Source: Nonomuraea turcica
GTDB taxonomy: Bacteria; Actinomycetota; Actinomycetes; Streptosporangiales; Streptosporangiaceae
Assembly (NCBI RefSeq): GCF_030718205.1
Contig: NZ_JAUZQF010000011.1
Coordinates: forward strand, 346,492-410,491
Direction: 5' to 3'
Length of the DNA: 64,000 nucleotides
A program made the position numbers and the translations under genes. The notes under the pieces were generated by a model, which was not told where the DNA came from, searched no databases, and worked only from the letters and a program-made list of their open reading frames with translations. Each line of letters starts with the position of its first letter. Positions within the stretch are counted from its first letter, which is position 1. Below, piece after piece: positions 42,363 to 51,408 of the stretch.

Positions 42363-43376
42363 TCAGCCGATGTGGACCACGTCGTGCGTCTCGGCGAAGT
42401 GGCAGGCGCTCTCGTGCCCGGTCCCCGGCCGGATCTGCAACAACGGCTCCTCCTCAGCACAGATCTCCTGCGCCTTCCAGCACCGCGTACGGAACCTGCA
42501 CCCCGACGGCGGGTTGGCCGGCGACGGCGGGTCGCCCTGGAGAATGATCCGCTCACGCTGCTCCCGTCCCTCGGGGTCGGGAACGGGCACGGCCGACAGC
42601 AACGCCTGCGTGTACGGATGCGCCGGCTTGTCGTAGATCTCGGCGTCCTTGCCCAACTCCACGAACTTGCCCAGGTACATCACCCCGACCCGGTCGGAGA
42701 TGTGCCGGACCACCGACAGGTCGTGCGCGATGAAGATGTACGCCAGATCGAACTCGTTCTGCAGCCGCTCCAGCAGGTTGATCACCTGCGCCTGGATCGA
42801 CACGTCCAGCGCGGACACCGGCTCGTCGCAGACGATGATCTCAGGCTGGAGCGCCAGCCCTCGGGCGATCCCGATGCGCTGCCGCTGACCACCGGAGAAC
42901 TGGTGCGGATAGCGGTTGATGTGATCGGGATTGAGCCCGACCACGTCCAGCAGCTCCTGCACCTTCTTGCGGCGGTCGCCCTTCGGCGCCACCTCGGTGT
43001 GGATCTCGTACGGCTCCCCGATGATGTCACCCACGGTCATCCGCGGGTTCAGCGAGGTGTACGGGTCCTGCATGACCATCTGGATGTTGCGGCGCATGCG
43101 CTTGAGCTCGGCGCCCTTGGCCCGGCCGATGTCCCGACCGTTGATCAGCACCGAGCCCGAGGTCGGCCGCTCCAGCGCCATCAGCACCTTGGCCAGGGTG
43201 GACTTGCCACAGCCCGACTCGCCCACGATGCCCAGCGTCTCGCCCTTGTGCAGGTCGAACGACACCCCGTCGACGGCCTTGATGGCGCCGATCTGCCGCT
43301 TGAAGAGGATGCCCTGCGTCAGCGGGAAGTGCTTGACCAGGTCGCGCACCTCGAGGATGCGGTCACCGTTCGCCAT
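42363..43376 (-). CDS. Oligopeptide/dipeptide ABC transporter ATPase, OppF/DppF type
   Basis: The 337-residue ATPase has Walker A GESGCGKST (residues 52-60), signature SGGQRQR, Walker B IIVCDEP and the switch His in AHDLSVVRHIS. The C-terminal oligopeptide-transporter domain holds GDPPSPANPPSGCRFRTRC and later cysteines (CAEEEP, ACHF) that form the Fe-S or zinc-like cluster typical of OppD/OppF. It is the last gene of the five-gene operon and overlaps the OppD-type gene by 14 bp. It powers import together with the OppD-type subunit. Confidence 0.95.
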   Translation of the reverse strand: MANGDRILEVRDLVKHFPLTQGILFKRQIGAIKAVDGVSFDLHKGETLGIVGESGCGKSTLAKVLMALERPTSGSVLINGRDIGRAKGAELKRMRRNIQMVMQDPYTSLNPRMTVGDIIGEPYEIHTEVAPKGDRRKKVQELLDVVGLNPDHINRYPHQFSGGQRQRIGIARGLALQPEIIVCDEPVSALDVSIQAQVINLLERLQNEFDLAYIFIAHDLSVVRHISDRVGVMYLGKFVELGKDAEIYDKPAHPYTQALLSAVPVPDPEGREQRERIILQGDPPSPANPPSGCRFRTRCWKAQEICAEEEPLLQIRPGTGHESACHFAETHDVVHIG

Positions 43377-44397
43377 CGAGGACCTCCCTCCAGTAGTGGC
43401 AGGCGCTGTTGCGCGTGCCGCCGATCTTGTGGAGCGGGGGGGTGTCGGTCACGCAGTTGTCCTGCCGGTAGGGGCACCGGGGGTGGAACGCGCAGCCGCT
43501 CGGCAGTTCGAGCAGGTTGGGCGGCAGACCCTTGATCGCGTACAGGTCCTGGCCCTTGAGGTCGACCCGGGGGATCGACTCCAGCAGCCCCTTCGTGTAC
43601 GGATGCGCGGGAGAGCGGTAGATGTCGTGGACGGGGGCGTTCTCCACGATGCGCCCCGCGTACATGACGGCGATCTTGTCGGCCACGTCCGCGACGACGC
43701 CCAGGTCGTGCGTGATCAGGATGAGGCCCATCTGACTCTCGCGCTGCAGCTCGGCCAGCAGCTCCATGATCTGCGCCTGGACCGTCACGTCGAGCGCCGT
43801 GGTGGGCTCGTCGGCGATGAGCACCTCGGGGTCCAGCGCGATCGACATCGCGATCATGATGCGCTGCCGCATGCCGCCGGAGAACTGGTGCGGGTAGTCG
43901 TTGACGCGCTGCCGGGCGGCCGGGATGCGGACGCGGTCCATGAGCTCGACGGCCTTCTTCATCGACTCGCCCTTGGACATGCCGCGGTGCACCCGGAACA
44001 TCTCGCTGATCTGCCAGCCCACGGTGAACACCGGGTTGAGCGACGAGAGCGCGTCCTGGAAGATCATCGCGATGCGCTGGCCGCGCACCTGCGTGCGGGC
44101 CTCCTCCGACAACTTCAGCAGGTCGGTGCCCCTGAAGCGGATCTCCCCTATGGGGATGTGCGCGGGTGGCATGTCCAGGATGCCCATGATCGCCTGAGCG
44201 GTCACGGACTTGCCGGAACCCGACTCGCCCAGCACCGCCAGAGTCTCGCCGGGGTTCACGGTGTAGCTCACGCCGTTCACGGCCCGCACGATGCCCGCGC
44301 GGGTGCGGAACTCCACGTGCAGGTTGTCAACGGCGAGCAGCGGATGGTCGCCCAGCCCTCCCTCGGCGGGCAACACATCTGGTGACGTTCTGTTCAC
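43363..44397 (-). CDS. Oligopeptide/dipeptide ABC transporter ATPase, OppD/DppD type
   Basis: The 344-residue ATPase has Walker A GESGSGKSV (58-66), signature SGGMRQR and Walker B VLIADEP, plus the switch His in THDLGVVAD. The C-terminal domain ends with LLELPSGCAFHPRCPYRQDNC, the cysteine-bearing element shared with OppF. The heterodimer OppD-OppF drives the two permeases encoded upstream. It begins 12 bp after the OppC-type gene. Confidence 0.95.
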   Translation of the reverse strand: MNRTSPDVLPAEGGLGDHPLLAVDNLHVEFRTRAGIVRAVNGVSYTVNPGETLAVLGESGSGKSVTAQAIMGILDMPPAHIPIGEIRFRGTDLLKLSEEARTQVRGQRIAMIFQDALSSLNPVFTVGWQISEMFRVHRGMSKGESMKKAVELMDRVRIPAARQRVNDYPHQFSGGMRQRIMIAMSIALDPEVLIADEPTTALDVTVQAQIMELLAELQRESQMGLILITHDLGVVADVADKIAVMYAGRIVENAPVHDIYRSPAHPYTKGLLESIPRVDLKGQDLYAIKGLPPNLLELPSGCAFHPRCPYRQDNCVTDTPPLHKIGGTRNSACHYWREVLDGER

Positions 44398-44409
44398 TGA
44401 TCCCCCCTT

Positions 44410-45351
44410 CTACCTGAGCTTCGGGTCGAGCGCGTCGCGCACGGCGTCGCCCAGCATGATGAACGCGAGCACGGTGACGCTCAGGAACACGGCTGGGAAG
44501 ATCAGCGGCAGCGGCGCCTCGAGGAACCTGCGCTGCGCGTCCGCGATCATCAGACCCCAGGAGATCTCCGGCGGCTGCACACCCACGCCCAGATAGGACA
44601 GCGCGGCCTCGGCCGCGATGAATCCGCCGAGGTTGATCGTCGCAACGACGATCACGGGGGCGAGCGCGTTGGGCAGCAGGTGCCTGAACATGATCCGCGC
44701 GGGACCCGCGCCGAGTGCCCTGGCCGCGACCACGAAGTCCTGCGATTTGGCGGTGATGACCGCCGCCCGCATGATCCGGAACGTCATCGGCCAGCCCAGG
44801 ATGGTGAGCGAGATGACCACCAGCCAGATGCCGAGCCCGCTCCCGCGGAAGGTCGAGCCGATGAGCAGCGCGCCCAGGATGCTGGGGATCGCGAAGAAGA
44901 TCTCAGTGATGCGCGAGGCCACGGTGTCGGTGGCGCCGCCGAAGAATCCGGCGACGAGCCCCATCAGGCCGCCGATGAGGGCCGCGAAGATCGAGGTGCT
45001 GATGCCGATCTTCAGGGAGTTCGCCGCGCCGTAGATGGTGCGGGCATACATGTCGCAGCCCAGGTTGTCGCGCCCGAACGGGTGTCCGGCACTGGGCAAC
45101 TGCCTGGCGGTGGCCAGCTCGCATGTCCTGGGGTTGAACGGGTCCACCGAGCTGAACAGCGACGGCCAGACCGCCATCAGCACCAGCACGGCGATGATGG
45201 CGCACGAGACGATGAAGATGGGCCTGCGCCGCAGGTCATACCAGGCGTCGGACCACAGGCTGGCCGGTTTGCCCCCCTTGGTCTCCGCCGGATGGGGAGC
45301 CGGGCTCTCTTCGGGGGCGATGGCAGGCCCGCCCGGCAGAATGTTACTCAT
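44410..45351 (-). CDS. ABC transporter permease, OppC/DppC type
   Basis: The 313-residue inner-membrane permease has six predicted helices. The N-terminal cytoplasmic stretch is followed by the OppC-specific first helix (RRPIFIVSCAIIAVLVLMAVWP) and the extracytoplasmic PFGRDNLGCDMYARTIYGAA segment. The EAA loop is AARALGAGPARIMFRHLLPNALAPV. Its start overlaps the OppB-type gene end by 8 bp, indicating coupling. It forms the channel with the OppB-type subunit. Confidence 0.94.
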   Translation of the reverse strand: MSNILPGGPAIAPEESPAPHPAETKGGKPASLWSDAWYDLRRRPIFIVSCAIIAVLVLMAVWPSLFSSVDPFNPRTCELATARQLPSAGHPFGRDNLGCDMYARTIYGAANSLKIGISTSIFAALIGGLMGLVAGFFGGATDTVASRITEIFFAIPSILGALLIGSTFRGSGLGIWLVVISLTILGWPMTFRIMRAAVITAKSQDFVVAARALGAGPARIMFRHLLPNALAPVIVVATINLGGFIAAEAALSYLGVGVQPPEISWGLMIADAQRRFLEAPLPLIFPAVFLSVTVLAFIMLGDAVRDALDPKLR

Positions 45352-46288
45352 AGCGGATCCTCGGGTCGAGCACTGCGTACATCACATCCACGGCCAGGTT
45401 GGCCACGATGTAGATCAGCACGAGGACGGTCACGATGCCGACAACCATCGGCTGCTCTCGGAGATACACCGAATCGAAGAGCTGGAGACCGACGCCGGGC
45501 AGGTTGAAGATTCTCTCGGTGATGACCGCCCCGCCCATGAGGTTACCGAGGTCGGCGCCCAGGAACGTGATGAGCGGGATCAGCGCGTTGCGCAACGCGT
45601 GCCTGCCGACAACGCGCCGTCGCGGCAAGCCCTTGGCGGTGGCCGTTCTGATGAAGTCCGCCCGCAACGTCTCGGCCAGGCTGGTCCTGGTGAGACGGGT
45701 GAGATAGGCGATCGACACTCCGGCGAGCACGAAGCCCGGCAGCAGATAGCTGCGCAAGCCGTTGCTGATGCCCGCGATCGGGAAGATGTCGACACCCGTC
45801 CACTGCTTGAGCTTCACACCCAGCATGTACTGCAGGATGAAGCCGGACACCAGGGTCGGCACCGAGATCAGCAGCAGCGTCGAAGCCAGGATCATGGTGT
45901 CGGTGGCCTTACCGCGACGCAGCGCGGCCCACAGGCCCAGACCGACGCCGATGAGTGCCTCGATGATCAGCGCGGTGACCGCCAGGTTGATCGTGACCTG
46001 GAACTTTCCGGCCATGATCTGTGACACGGGCACGTCGGCGAAGGTAACGCCGAAGTCGCCACGGAAAAGCACTCCGCTGATGTAGTGCCAGTATTGGAGC
46101 AACAGCGGATCGTTGAGGTGATACTGCTCGCGAAGGATCGCGACGATGTTGGGGTCCGCCCGCTTCTCGCCCGCCAGCGCCGCGATGGGGTCACCAGGCA
46201 GCGCGAAGACGATGGAGAAGATCAGCAGGGTGGCACCCAGCAACACGGGGATCGACTGGAGCAGACGTCTAATGATGTAACGGCCCAT
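45344..46288 (-). CDS. ABC transporter permease, OppB/DppB type
   Basis: The 314-residue permease begins MGRYIIRRLLQSIPVLLGATLLIF, the typical OppB start, and has six helices. Its EAA loop is RTATAKGLPRRRVVGRHALRNALIPLITFLG. An extracytoplasmic region of about 60 residues between helices 1 and 2 (ALPGDPIAALAG...) is family-typical. A hairpin separates it from the substrate-binding protein gene upstream. Confidence 0.95.
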   Translation of the reverse strand: MGRYIIRRLLQSIPVLLGATLLIFSIVFALPGDPIAALAGEKRADPNIVAILREQYHLNDPLLLQYWHYISGVLFRGDFGVTFADVPVSQIMAGKFQVTINLAVTALIIEALIGVGLGLWAALRRGKATDTMILASTLLLISVPTLVSGFILQYMLGVKLKQWTGVDIFPIAGISNGLRSYLLPGFVLAGVSIAYLTRLTRTSLAETLRADFIRTATAKGLPRRRVVGRHALRNALIPLITFLGADLGNLMGGAVITERIFNLPGVGLQLFDSVYLREQPMVVGIVTVLVLIYIVANLAVDVMYAVLDPRIRYE

Positions 46289-46373
46289 TTAAGCCTCCCG
46301 TACATGCGAAGAAGGCCACTCCTCGACCATATGGGTTTCCGGCCGAGGAGCCGCCTCCTCGCTAACCCCTAGA

Positions 46374-46402
46374 GGGACGGGCGCGTCGCGCGCGCCCGTC
46401 CC
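46374..46402 (-). terminator. Strong hairpin between the binding-protein gene and the permease genes
   Basis: GGGACGGGCGCG (46374-46385) and CGCGCCCGTCCC (46391-46402) are perfect 12-bp arms with a 5-nt loop, 12 bp after the stop of the substrate-binding protein. There is no U-run, so it more likely acts as a partial terminator or 3'-end stabiliser that makes the binding protein more abundant than the permeases. Confidence 0.6.
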
Positions 46403-46414
46403 AGGGAACGATCG

Positions 46415-48058
46415 TCAGGCCTTCTCGACGTCGGCCCACTCAACCTGGTTGAGCAGGTTGATCTTGACGTTCTTGACACTCGTCGAGTAGCCGGAGTTGT
46501 TCCGGTAGAAGTACACGGGGATGTACGGCAGTTCCTCGTTCAGGATGTCGTCGGCCTGCTGGTAGAACTTGAGACCCTCTTCGACCGTGGCGGCCTGGTC
46601 ACCCTGGGCGATCAGGTCGTCGAACTTCTTGTTGGAGTAGCCACCGTAGTTCGACCCGGTCGCGATGGCGCCGGTGCTGAAGATCGGCGACAGGTAGTTC
46701 TCAGCCGACGGGTAGTCGATGGCCCAGCCCATGCGGAACAGGCCCTTGTACGTCTTGGCGTCCAGCTCGTCCAGGATGGCGGCGAACTTCTCGAACGGCT
46801 TGGCCGTGGCCTCGATGCCCAGGTTCTGACGGAGGTTGTTGGCAACCGCCTCCATCCACTCCTTGTGGCCGCCGTCGGCGTTGTAGCCGAGTTCGAGCGT
46901 CTTGGGGCCGCCGGCCGCGTCGTACAGCTTCTTGGCCTCGGCCGGGTTGTACGTGCAGGCCTTGCAGGCGCCCTGGCGGTAGCCCGCGATGGCCGGGTTG
47001 ATGAAGTCGTCGGCCGGCGCGCGGGTGCCAGAGAAGACCGTCTCGGCGATGGTCTTCCTGTCGATGGCCATCGAGATGGCCTTGCGGATGTCGACCTTGT
47101 TCAGCTCGGGGTTGTACTTGAGCGGAACGCCGATGTAGCCGACGCCGGCGTCCGGCTGGTCCTGGTACCGCTCACCGAGGGTGCTCTTGGCGGTGGAGAT
47201 CGCGGCCGGGCTGAGCGAGTCGTGGATGTCCAGGTTGTTGGCCTGGAGGTCGTTGAACGCGACGTCCGAGTCCGTGTAGAGCTTGAACTGGAGCTTGGTC
47301 CAGCCCTTCGGCTTCGTGCCCGGGTACTTGTCGTAGACCGACATGTCGATGGTCTGGTCGGTGCCCTTCTTGTAGGCCTTGTCCATCTTGAACAGACCCT
47401 GGCCGATGGGCTGCTCGCCGTAGGCCTGCGTCACCTTGCCGTCGGGGCCGAAGGCGGCCTTGGGCAGCGGGTAGAAGGCGGTGTAGCCGAGCATGACCTT
47501 GAACTGCGAGAACGGCGCCGTGAGGGTGACCTTCAGCGTCGTGTCGTCGACGGCCTCCAGACCCTTCATGGTCTTGGTGGTGACCGTCTTGCCCTCGCCC
47601 GGGTTGAGGTCGGCGAAGCCGTCGATGCGGCCGAAGAAGTAGCCGGCGCCCTGGGCGTTCTCCTGGTTGGCCGCGTAGTTCCACGCGTCCACGTAGTTCT
47701 GGGCGATGAGGGGCTCGCCGTTGTGCCAGGTGTAGCCGGACTTCAGCTTGATCGTCCAGACCTTCTGGTCATCACTGGTGATCGACTCGGCCGCGGCCTC
47801 GACGGCGTTCTTGTTCTCGTCGTAGTTGACGAGGGGCTCGAAGAGAGCGGCGAGGGTCTCGGCTCCCTCGGACTCCGTGGTGTTCGACGGCACCAGGAGC
47901 TCCTGGGGCTCACCGAGCTCCATTCGGACCGGCGTTTCTGCGGAGCCGCCACCGGTGGCAGTGCCGCCGGTGTCCGAGGCACCGCCGCCACACGCGGCAA
48001 CCGCGAGGGCGAGCAGCGCGGTACCGGCGACGATCTGTACGCCCTTAGTAACACGCAT
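46415..48058 (-). CDS. Peptide ABC transporter substrate-binding lipoprotein, OppA/DppA type
   Basis: The 547-residue lipoprotein has signal MRVTKGVQIVAGTALLALAVAACGG with the lipobox Cys at residue 23, then a glycine/threonine-rich linker and an SBP family 5 body. Family features are the early SEGAETLAALFEPLVNYDENKN block, WTIKLKSGYTWHNGEPL near residue 110 and YIGVPLKYNPELNKVDIRKAISMAIDRKTIA near residue 310. It captures peptides or similar solutes outside the membrane. It is the first gene of the operon. A GGAGGA lies 12 nt before the ATG. Confidence 0.95.
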   Translation of the reverse strand: MRVTKGVQIVAGTALLALAVAACGGGASDTGGTATGGGSAETPVRMELGEPQELLVPSNTTESEGAETLAALFEPLVNYDENKNAVEAAAESITSDDQKVWTIKLKSGYTWHNGEPLIAQNYVDAWNYAANQENAQGAGYFFGRIDGFADLNPGEGKTVTTKTMKGLEAVDDTTLKVTLTAPFSQFKVMLGYTAFYPLPKAAFGPDGKVTQAYGEQPIGQGLFKMDKAYKKGTDQTIDMSVYDKYPGTKPKGWTKLQFKLYTDSDVAFNDLQANNLDIHDSLSPAAISTAKSTLGERYQDQPDAGVGYIGVPLKYNPELNKVDIRKAISMAIDRKTIAETVFSGTRAPADDFINPAIAGYRQGACKACTYNPAEAKKLYDAAGGPKTLELGYNADGGHKEWMEAVANNLRQNLGIEATAKPFEKFAAILDELDAKTYKGLFRMGWAIDYPSAENYLSPIFSTGAIATGSNYGGYSNKKFDDLIAQGDQAATVEEGLKFYQQADDILNEELPYIPVYFYRNNSGYSTSVKNVKINLLNQVEWADVEKA

Positions 48059-48532
48059 AGTGAAAGAAATTCCTCCCTCTACAGTGGGCGTACAGCACTG
48101 AGCTGCGGTGGTGTGCGCAGCCTGACGGGAGAGTCCTGGTATCTCCCCCGGGTTTGGCTGACATGGTCAAGCCAGCTGAACGCCCTGCCAGTCGATCGCG
48201 ACTATCCCTTACTACTTGCCACCAGCGAGTCTCTGGCGCGTTGCAGTTCGGTCACACAAGTGCCTATCCACCGTCACAGACATTCGGCGCGATCTGTGCT
48301 AAAGCACACAAAGTTTATACAACCGGTCAAGCCTGGACATGAACAGTCGATGAAAAGTACCTCCTACATGACCGTGCTCGCGCCCTTGCCAGCACACCGC
48401 GCCCCGCTGGGCTACGGTTGAGCAGGTCTTGACGACGCCTTGGAACCCAGCGTCCCAAGAGTCCGTCCAACTGACTGTCGCCGCCCCGTGCGACAGGCAC
48501 CCCACCGACCGGGATCCAATAGAGTCCTTGCC
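48059..48532. other. 474-bp divergent intergenic region (peptide ABC operon / TagG-type gene)
   Basis: It must hold the promoters of the minus-strand ABC operon and the plus-strand TagG-type gene. The only AT-rich patch is 48300-48325, with AAAGTTTATACAA. A short palindrome TGTGCT-AA-AGCACA lies at 48295-48308 next to it and may be an operator. TTGACC on the minus strand (complement of 48323-48328) could be a -35, but no convincing -10 lies 17 bp beyond. No coding region was recognised. Confidence 0.4.
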
Positions 48533-49468
48533 ATGAGCCAGCCGGAATCCGCTGTCGCGGACGCCCAGGCGGGCGGCCGAAGCGGGCAGGAGCCGCTGGC
48601 CAAGCTCGCCAAGCGATATGGGCTTCGCCGTGCCATCGCGCGGCCGAGGTTTCCTGTCTACCTGCGCCAGTTGTGGCAGCGGCGACACTTCATCCTGACG
48701 TACGCGACCTCACGCAACGTCTCGAAATACTCCAGCTCCGCCCTGGGCCAGCTGTGGCAGGTGCTGACCCCCCTGCTCAACGCCGCGATCTACTTCCTGA
48801 TGTTCGGCCTCATCCTGGGCGGCAGCAAGAACATCGACAACTACGTGGCGTTCCTGCTGACCGGGATGTTCGTCTTCACCTACACGCAGCGGACCGTCAC
48901 CGCGGGCGCCAAGTCGATCTCGGGCAACCTCTCGATGATCCGGGCCCTGCACTTCCCCCGCGCCTCGCTGCCGCTGGCCTACACGATCCAGGAGCTCCAG
49001 CAGCTCGCCATCTCGATGAGCGTGCTCCTGGTGATCGTGGTCGCCACCGGGGAGTGGCCGACCTTCTACTGGCTCATGATCCCGGTGGTGCTGCTCCTGC
49101 AGACGCTGTTCAACGTCGGAGCCGGTCTGGTCATGGCCCGCATGGGAGCTTCGCTGCGCGACCTCAACCAGCTGCTTCCGTTCATCACGCGCACCTGGCT
49201 CTACGCGTCGGGCGTGTTCTTCTCGATCCAGGACAAGGTCGTCGGATCCGCGGGGCTGCCCCAGTGGGTCGCCAATGTGATGTACGCCAACCCGGCCGCG
49301 TCCTACATCGAGTGGATGCGCGAGATCCTCATCAAGTCCCACAACGAGGAGTTCGGCCACCACCCGCCACCGATGGTGTGGATGTCTTGCGTATTCTGGG
49401 CGGTGTTCGCTCTCGGATTCGGCTTCTGGTACTTCTGGCGGGCCGAGGAGAGGTACGGGCGTGGCTGA
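48533..49468 (+). CDS. Polysaccharide/teichoic acid ABC exporter permease, TagG/Wzm type
   Basis: The 311-residue ABC-2 permease has six hydrophobic helices after a charged cytoplasmic N-terminus of about 55 residues. LRQLWQRRHFILTYATSRNVSKYSSSALGQLWQVLTPLLNAAIYFLMFG is the ABC-2 signature start (residues about 42-90). The loop RMGASLRDLNQLLPFITRTWLYASGVFF is typical of exporters of O-antigen or teichoic-acid-like polymers. ATG 48533 is the first start before the family N-terminus. It overlaps the ATPase gene by 8 bp. It would export a wall glycopolymer across the membrane. Confidence 0.9.
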   Translation: MSQPESAVADAQAGGRSGQEPLAKLAKRYGLRRAIARPRFPVYLRQLWQRRHFILTYATSRNVSKYSSSALGQLWQVLTPLLNAAIYFLMFGLILGGSKNIDNYVAFLLTGMFVFTYTQRTVTAGAKSISGNLSMIRALHFPRASLPLAYTIQELQQLAISMSVLLVIVVATGEWPTFYWLMIPVVLLLQTLFNVGAGLVMARMGASLRDLNQLLPFITRTWLYASGVFFSIQDKVVGSAGLPQWVANVMYANPAASYIEWMREILIKSHNEEFGHHPPPMVWMSCVFWAVFALGFGFWYFWRAEERYGRG

Positions 49469-50327
49469 ATTGACCAAGGAGCTGTCACAGGTGAAGGGCG
49501 ATAAGCCCGCCGTTCCCGGCAACGATGTGAAGGTGCATCCTGCCCCGGAGCCCCAGGGCAAGCGGCCCCTCGACGTTCCCACGGGCACTCCGACCGTCAT
49601 CGTCGACGACCTCCACATCGTCTACCGCGTCTACGGCGCGGCCTCGGACAGCGAGAAGGGCAACGCGGTCAACGCCCTCACGCGCATTCTGAAGCGCCAG
49701 GGACGCCCGCAGATGAAAGAAGTCCACGCGGTCAAGGGCGTCACCTTCGTGGCCTATCACGGCGACGCCATCGGCATCGTGGGCCGCAACGGCTCGGGCA
49801 AGTCCACGCTGCTGCGCGCCATCGCGGGCCTGCTGCCGCCGCACAAGGGCGCCGTCTACACGGACGGCCAGCCCTCGCTGCTCGGCGTCAACGCGGCCCT
49901 CATGCGCGAGCTGACCGGCGAGCGCAACATCGTGCTCGGCTGCTATGCCATGGGCATGACCCCGGCCGAGGTCCGGGAGAAATACCAGGAGATCGTCGAC
50001 TTCTCCGGCATCGACGAGTTCGTCCAGCTGCCTATGTCCACCTACTCCTCCGGCATGGGCGCCCGCCTGCGCTTCGCCATCTCCTCCGCCAAGACCCACG
50101 ACGTCCTGCTCATCGACGAGGCCCTGGCCACCGGAGACCGCGAGTTCCGCAAGAAGAGCGAAGAGCGCATCCGCCAGATCCGGGAGTCGGCCGGCACCGT
50201 CTTCCTCGTCGCCCACGACCTCAGGGTCATCGAGGAGACCTGCAACCGCGTGATCTGGCTGCACAAGGGCAAGATCAAAATGGACGGCGACCCGAAGGAA
50301 GTCATCGCCGCCTACAACAAGGGCTGA
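49461..50327 (+). CDS. Polysaccharide/teichoic acid ABC exporter ATPase, TagH/Wzt type
   Basis: The 288-residue ATPase has a disordered N-terminal extension of about 45 residues, then the nucleotide-binding domain: Walker A GRNGSGKST (108-116), signature YSSGMGARL and Walker B VLLIDEA, followed by the switch His in VAHDLR. The long leader between the first strand and Walker A (YGAASDSEKGNAV...) is characteristic of TagH/Wzt ATPases that work with ABC-2 polysaccharide permeases. It lacks the C-terminal carbohydrate-binding domain found in O-antigen Wzt proteins. Confidence 0.92.
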   Translation: MAELTKELSQVKGDKPAVPGNDVKVHPAPEPQGKRPLDVPTGTPTVIVDDLHIVYRVYGAASDSEKGNAVNALTRILKRQGRPQMKEVHAVKGVTFVAYHGDAIGIVGRNGSGKSTLLRAIAGLLPPHKGAVYTDGQPSLLGVNAALMRELTGERNIVLGCYAMGMTPAEVREKYQEIVDFSGIDEFVQLPMSTYSSGMGARLRFAISSAKTHDVLLIDEALATGDREFRKKSEERIRQIRESAGTVFLVAHDLRVIEETCNRVIWLHKGKIKMDGDPKEVIAAYNKG

Positions 50328-50430
50328 CCGATATTTTGATCATCTCTTGACTCGGTGCCGCAACCTCCATCCACCGCATTTGCGCTGACGGCCCTCTGAG
50401 CGCCCCTGACACAGTCGACAAGCCCATCCC

Positions 50431-50499
50431 TTACACGCTGCCGTGGCTCCCAACCACCGCACTTCGGCTGAGGGCCCTCCAGGGGAACGGCCTGACCCC
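50431..50499 (+). repeat. Extra upstream copy of the 50.5-51.1 kb repeat unit
   Basis: This stretch carries CGCTGCCGTGG, CACCGCACTTCGGCTGA and GGCCCTCCAGGGGAACGGCC, matching the arms listed in the next entry in direct orientation. A more decayed copy is visible at 50351-50410. Their presence next to the arm shows a family of short dispersed repeats rather than a single hairpin. Confidence 0.6.
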
Positions 50500-50728
50500 A
50501 CTGCAAGCCGATCTTTTACGCGCTGCCGTGGTCTGCCAAACGCCGTAGGAGGCTGATGGCCCTCCAGGGGAACAGCCTCTGACCCTTCACCGGCTGGGCG
50601 CCGTTACGCGAGCCCACGTTGGCCGGCTCCATGGCATGGCTTGTCCTCAGACGCTTCGATCTTGTGTGCGAAACCAGCGTTGCTGTAGGGGCAAAAGACT
50701 GACATCGGGGGTGGCGTTCCGATAGGAT

Positions 50729-50744
50729 TCGAACGTCGTTTCGA
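50729..50744. promoter_or_regulatory. SOS (LexA) box
   Basis: TCGAAC-GTCG-TTTCGA has one mismatch to the actinobacterial LexA consensus TCGAAC-N4-GTTCGA, and the flanking A and T extend the symmetry. It lies 15 bp upstream of the DUF222-like frame. REP13E12 genes of mycobacteria, which encode the same protein family, are known to carry LexA boxes. Confidence 0.55.
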
Positions 50745-50758
50745 TCCGAGGACCGGTG

Positions 50759-50932
50759 ATGGAGTGGGGGCTCGCGATGGGAGAGCTTTCGGCCGCGATC
50801 GACCACCTGGACACCGAGGACGTGTCCGAGATTCCGCGGATGCAGCTCGCTGAACAGCTCATCGAGCTGCACTGGCAGATGGCCAGACTGCAAGCACAAA
50901 TAGCCCGCCGCACAGGCGTCCGCCTCCCCTGA
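50759..50932 (+). CDS. 57-aa DUF222/13E12-like protein, probably a truncated HNH endonuclease family remnant
   Basis: The frame reads MEWGLAMGELSAAIDHLDTE, then residues ending in LAEQLIELHWQMARLQAQIARR and a stop after VRLP. The ELSAAIDHL...QLAEQLIEL...RLQAQIARR pattern resembles the first 50 residues of DUF222/HNH proteins (REP13E12 family, usually about 400 residues). Nothing of the remaining domain follows downstream in any frame, so this is either a remnant or a stand-alone small protein. An SOS box lies directly upstream and inverted repeats flank the segment. Confidence 0.5.
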   Translation: MEWGLAMGELSAAIDHLDTEDVSEIPRMQLAEQLIELHWQMARLQAQIARRTGVRLP

Positions 50933-51240
50933 GCCGCATGCGGCGGTCACCACGCGGGGGCGTGAGGGCGGGCATGTTGGAGCGAGAGGCAGCCAGCACC
51001 TCGGTCCGTGAGCGGCTGACACGTCAGCCTTAGGGGGCCGGCAATGCGCTCCGTAGCGGCGCTCAGCCGGTGAAGGGTCAGAGGCCGTTCCCCTGGAGGG
51101 CCATCAGCCGAAGTGCGGTGGTTGGCAGGCCACGGCAGCGCGTAAAAAATGGGGTTGCTTGAAGATCCTCAACCGACGAGGTGGAGGTGACACGGCAGCG
51201 CAAAGGAAGAGAAACAGCGCAAAGAAGAGAAGATGGGCGC

Positions 51241-51279
51241 GTGCCGCGCCGCCGCCCTGCGAGAAGAACGGCGCGGCAC
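51241..51279 (-). terminator. Hairpin downstream of the secreted Gly/Leu-rich protein gene
   Basis: GTGCCGCGCCG (51241-51251) and CGGCGCGGCAC (51269-51279) are perfect 11-bp arms with a 17-nt loop, about 130 bp beyond the end of the minus-strand gene. A second palindrome CCGGCATGCCGG lies at 51347-51358. Neither has a U-run. The remaining sequence of 51148-51408 shows no gene. Confidence 0.4.
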
Positions 51280-51408
51280 ACGAGAGCGGCTACTTGATCA
51301 CCGCCATACCCGGTTCCCGAGCGTTGGCACCTAGGACGCCCGCGAACCGGCATGCCGGCTCTCGGCCAGCCGCGCTCTCCGCCTGCACCTCGCGTCTAAG
51401 TCGTGAAC

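Larger units (their letters stand above)
50514..51147. mobile_element. Candidate decayed element with about 89-bp terminal inverted repeats
   Basis: The left arm (50514-50602) and the reverse complement of the right arm (51058-51147) begin with the same TTTTACGCGCTGCCGTGG apart from its continuation. They share CTGCCAA and then GGCTGATGGCCCTCCAGGGG and the following 27 bases with two or three differences; an 11-12 bp stretch in the middle differs. Similarity continues more weakly inward. The enclosed 455 bp hold an SOS box and a short DUF222-like reading frame. No transposase and no clear target-site duplication is seen, so a MITE-like or REP13E12-like remnant is an inference. Confidence 0.5.

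Noticed and set aside
48295..48308. TGTGCTAAAGCACA palindrome as a firm operator
   Set aside because: Too short (6-bp arms) and not positioned on a convincing promoter; only mentioned in the intergenic entry.
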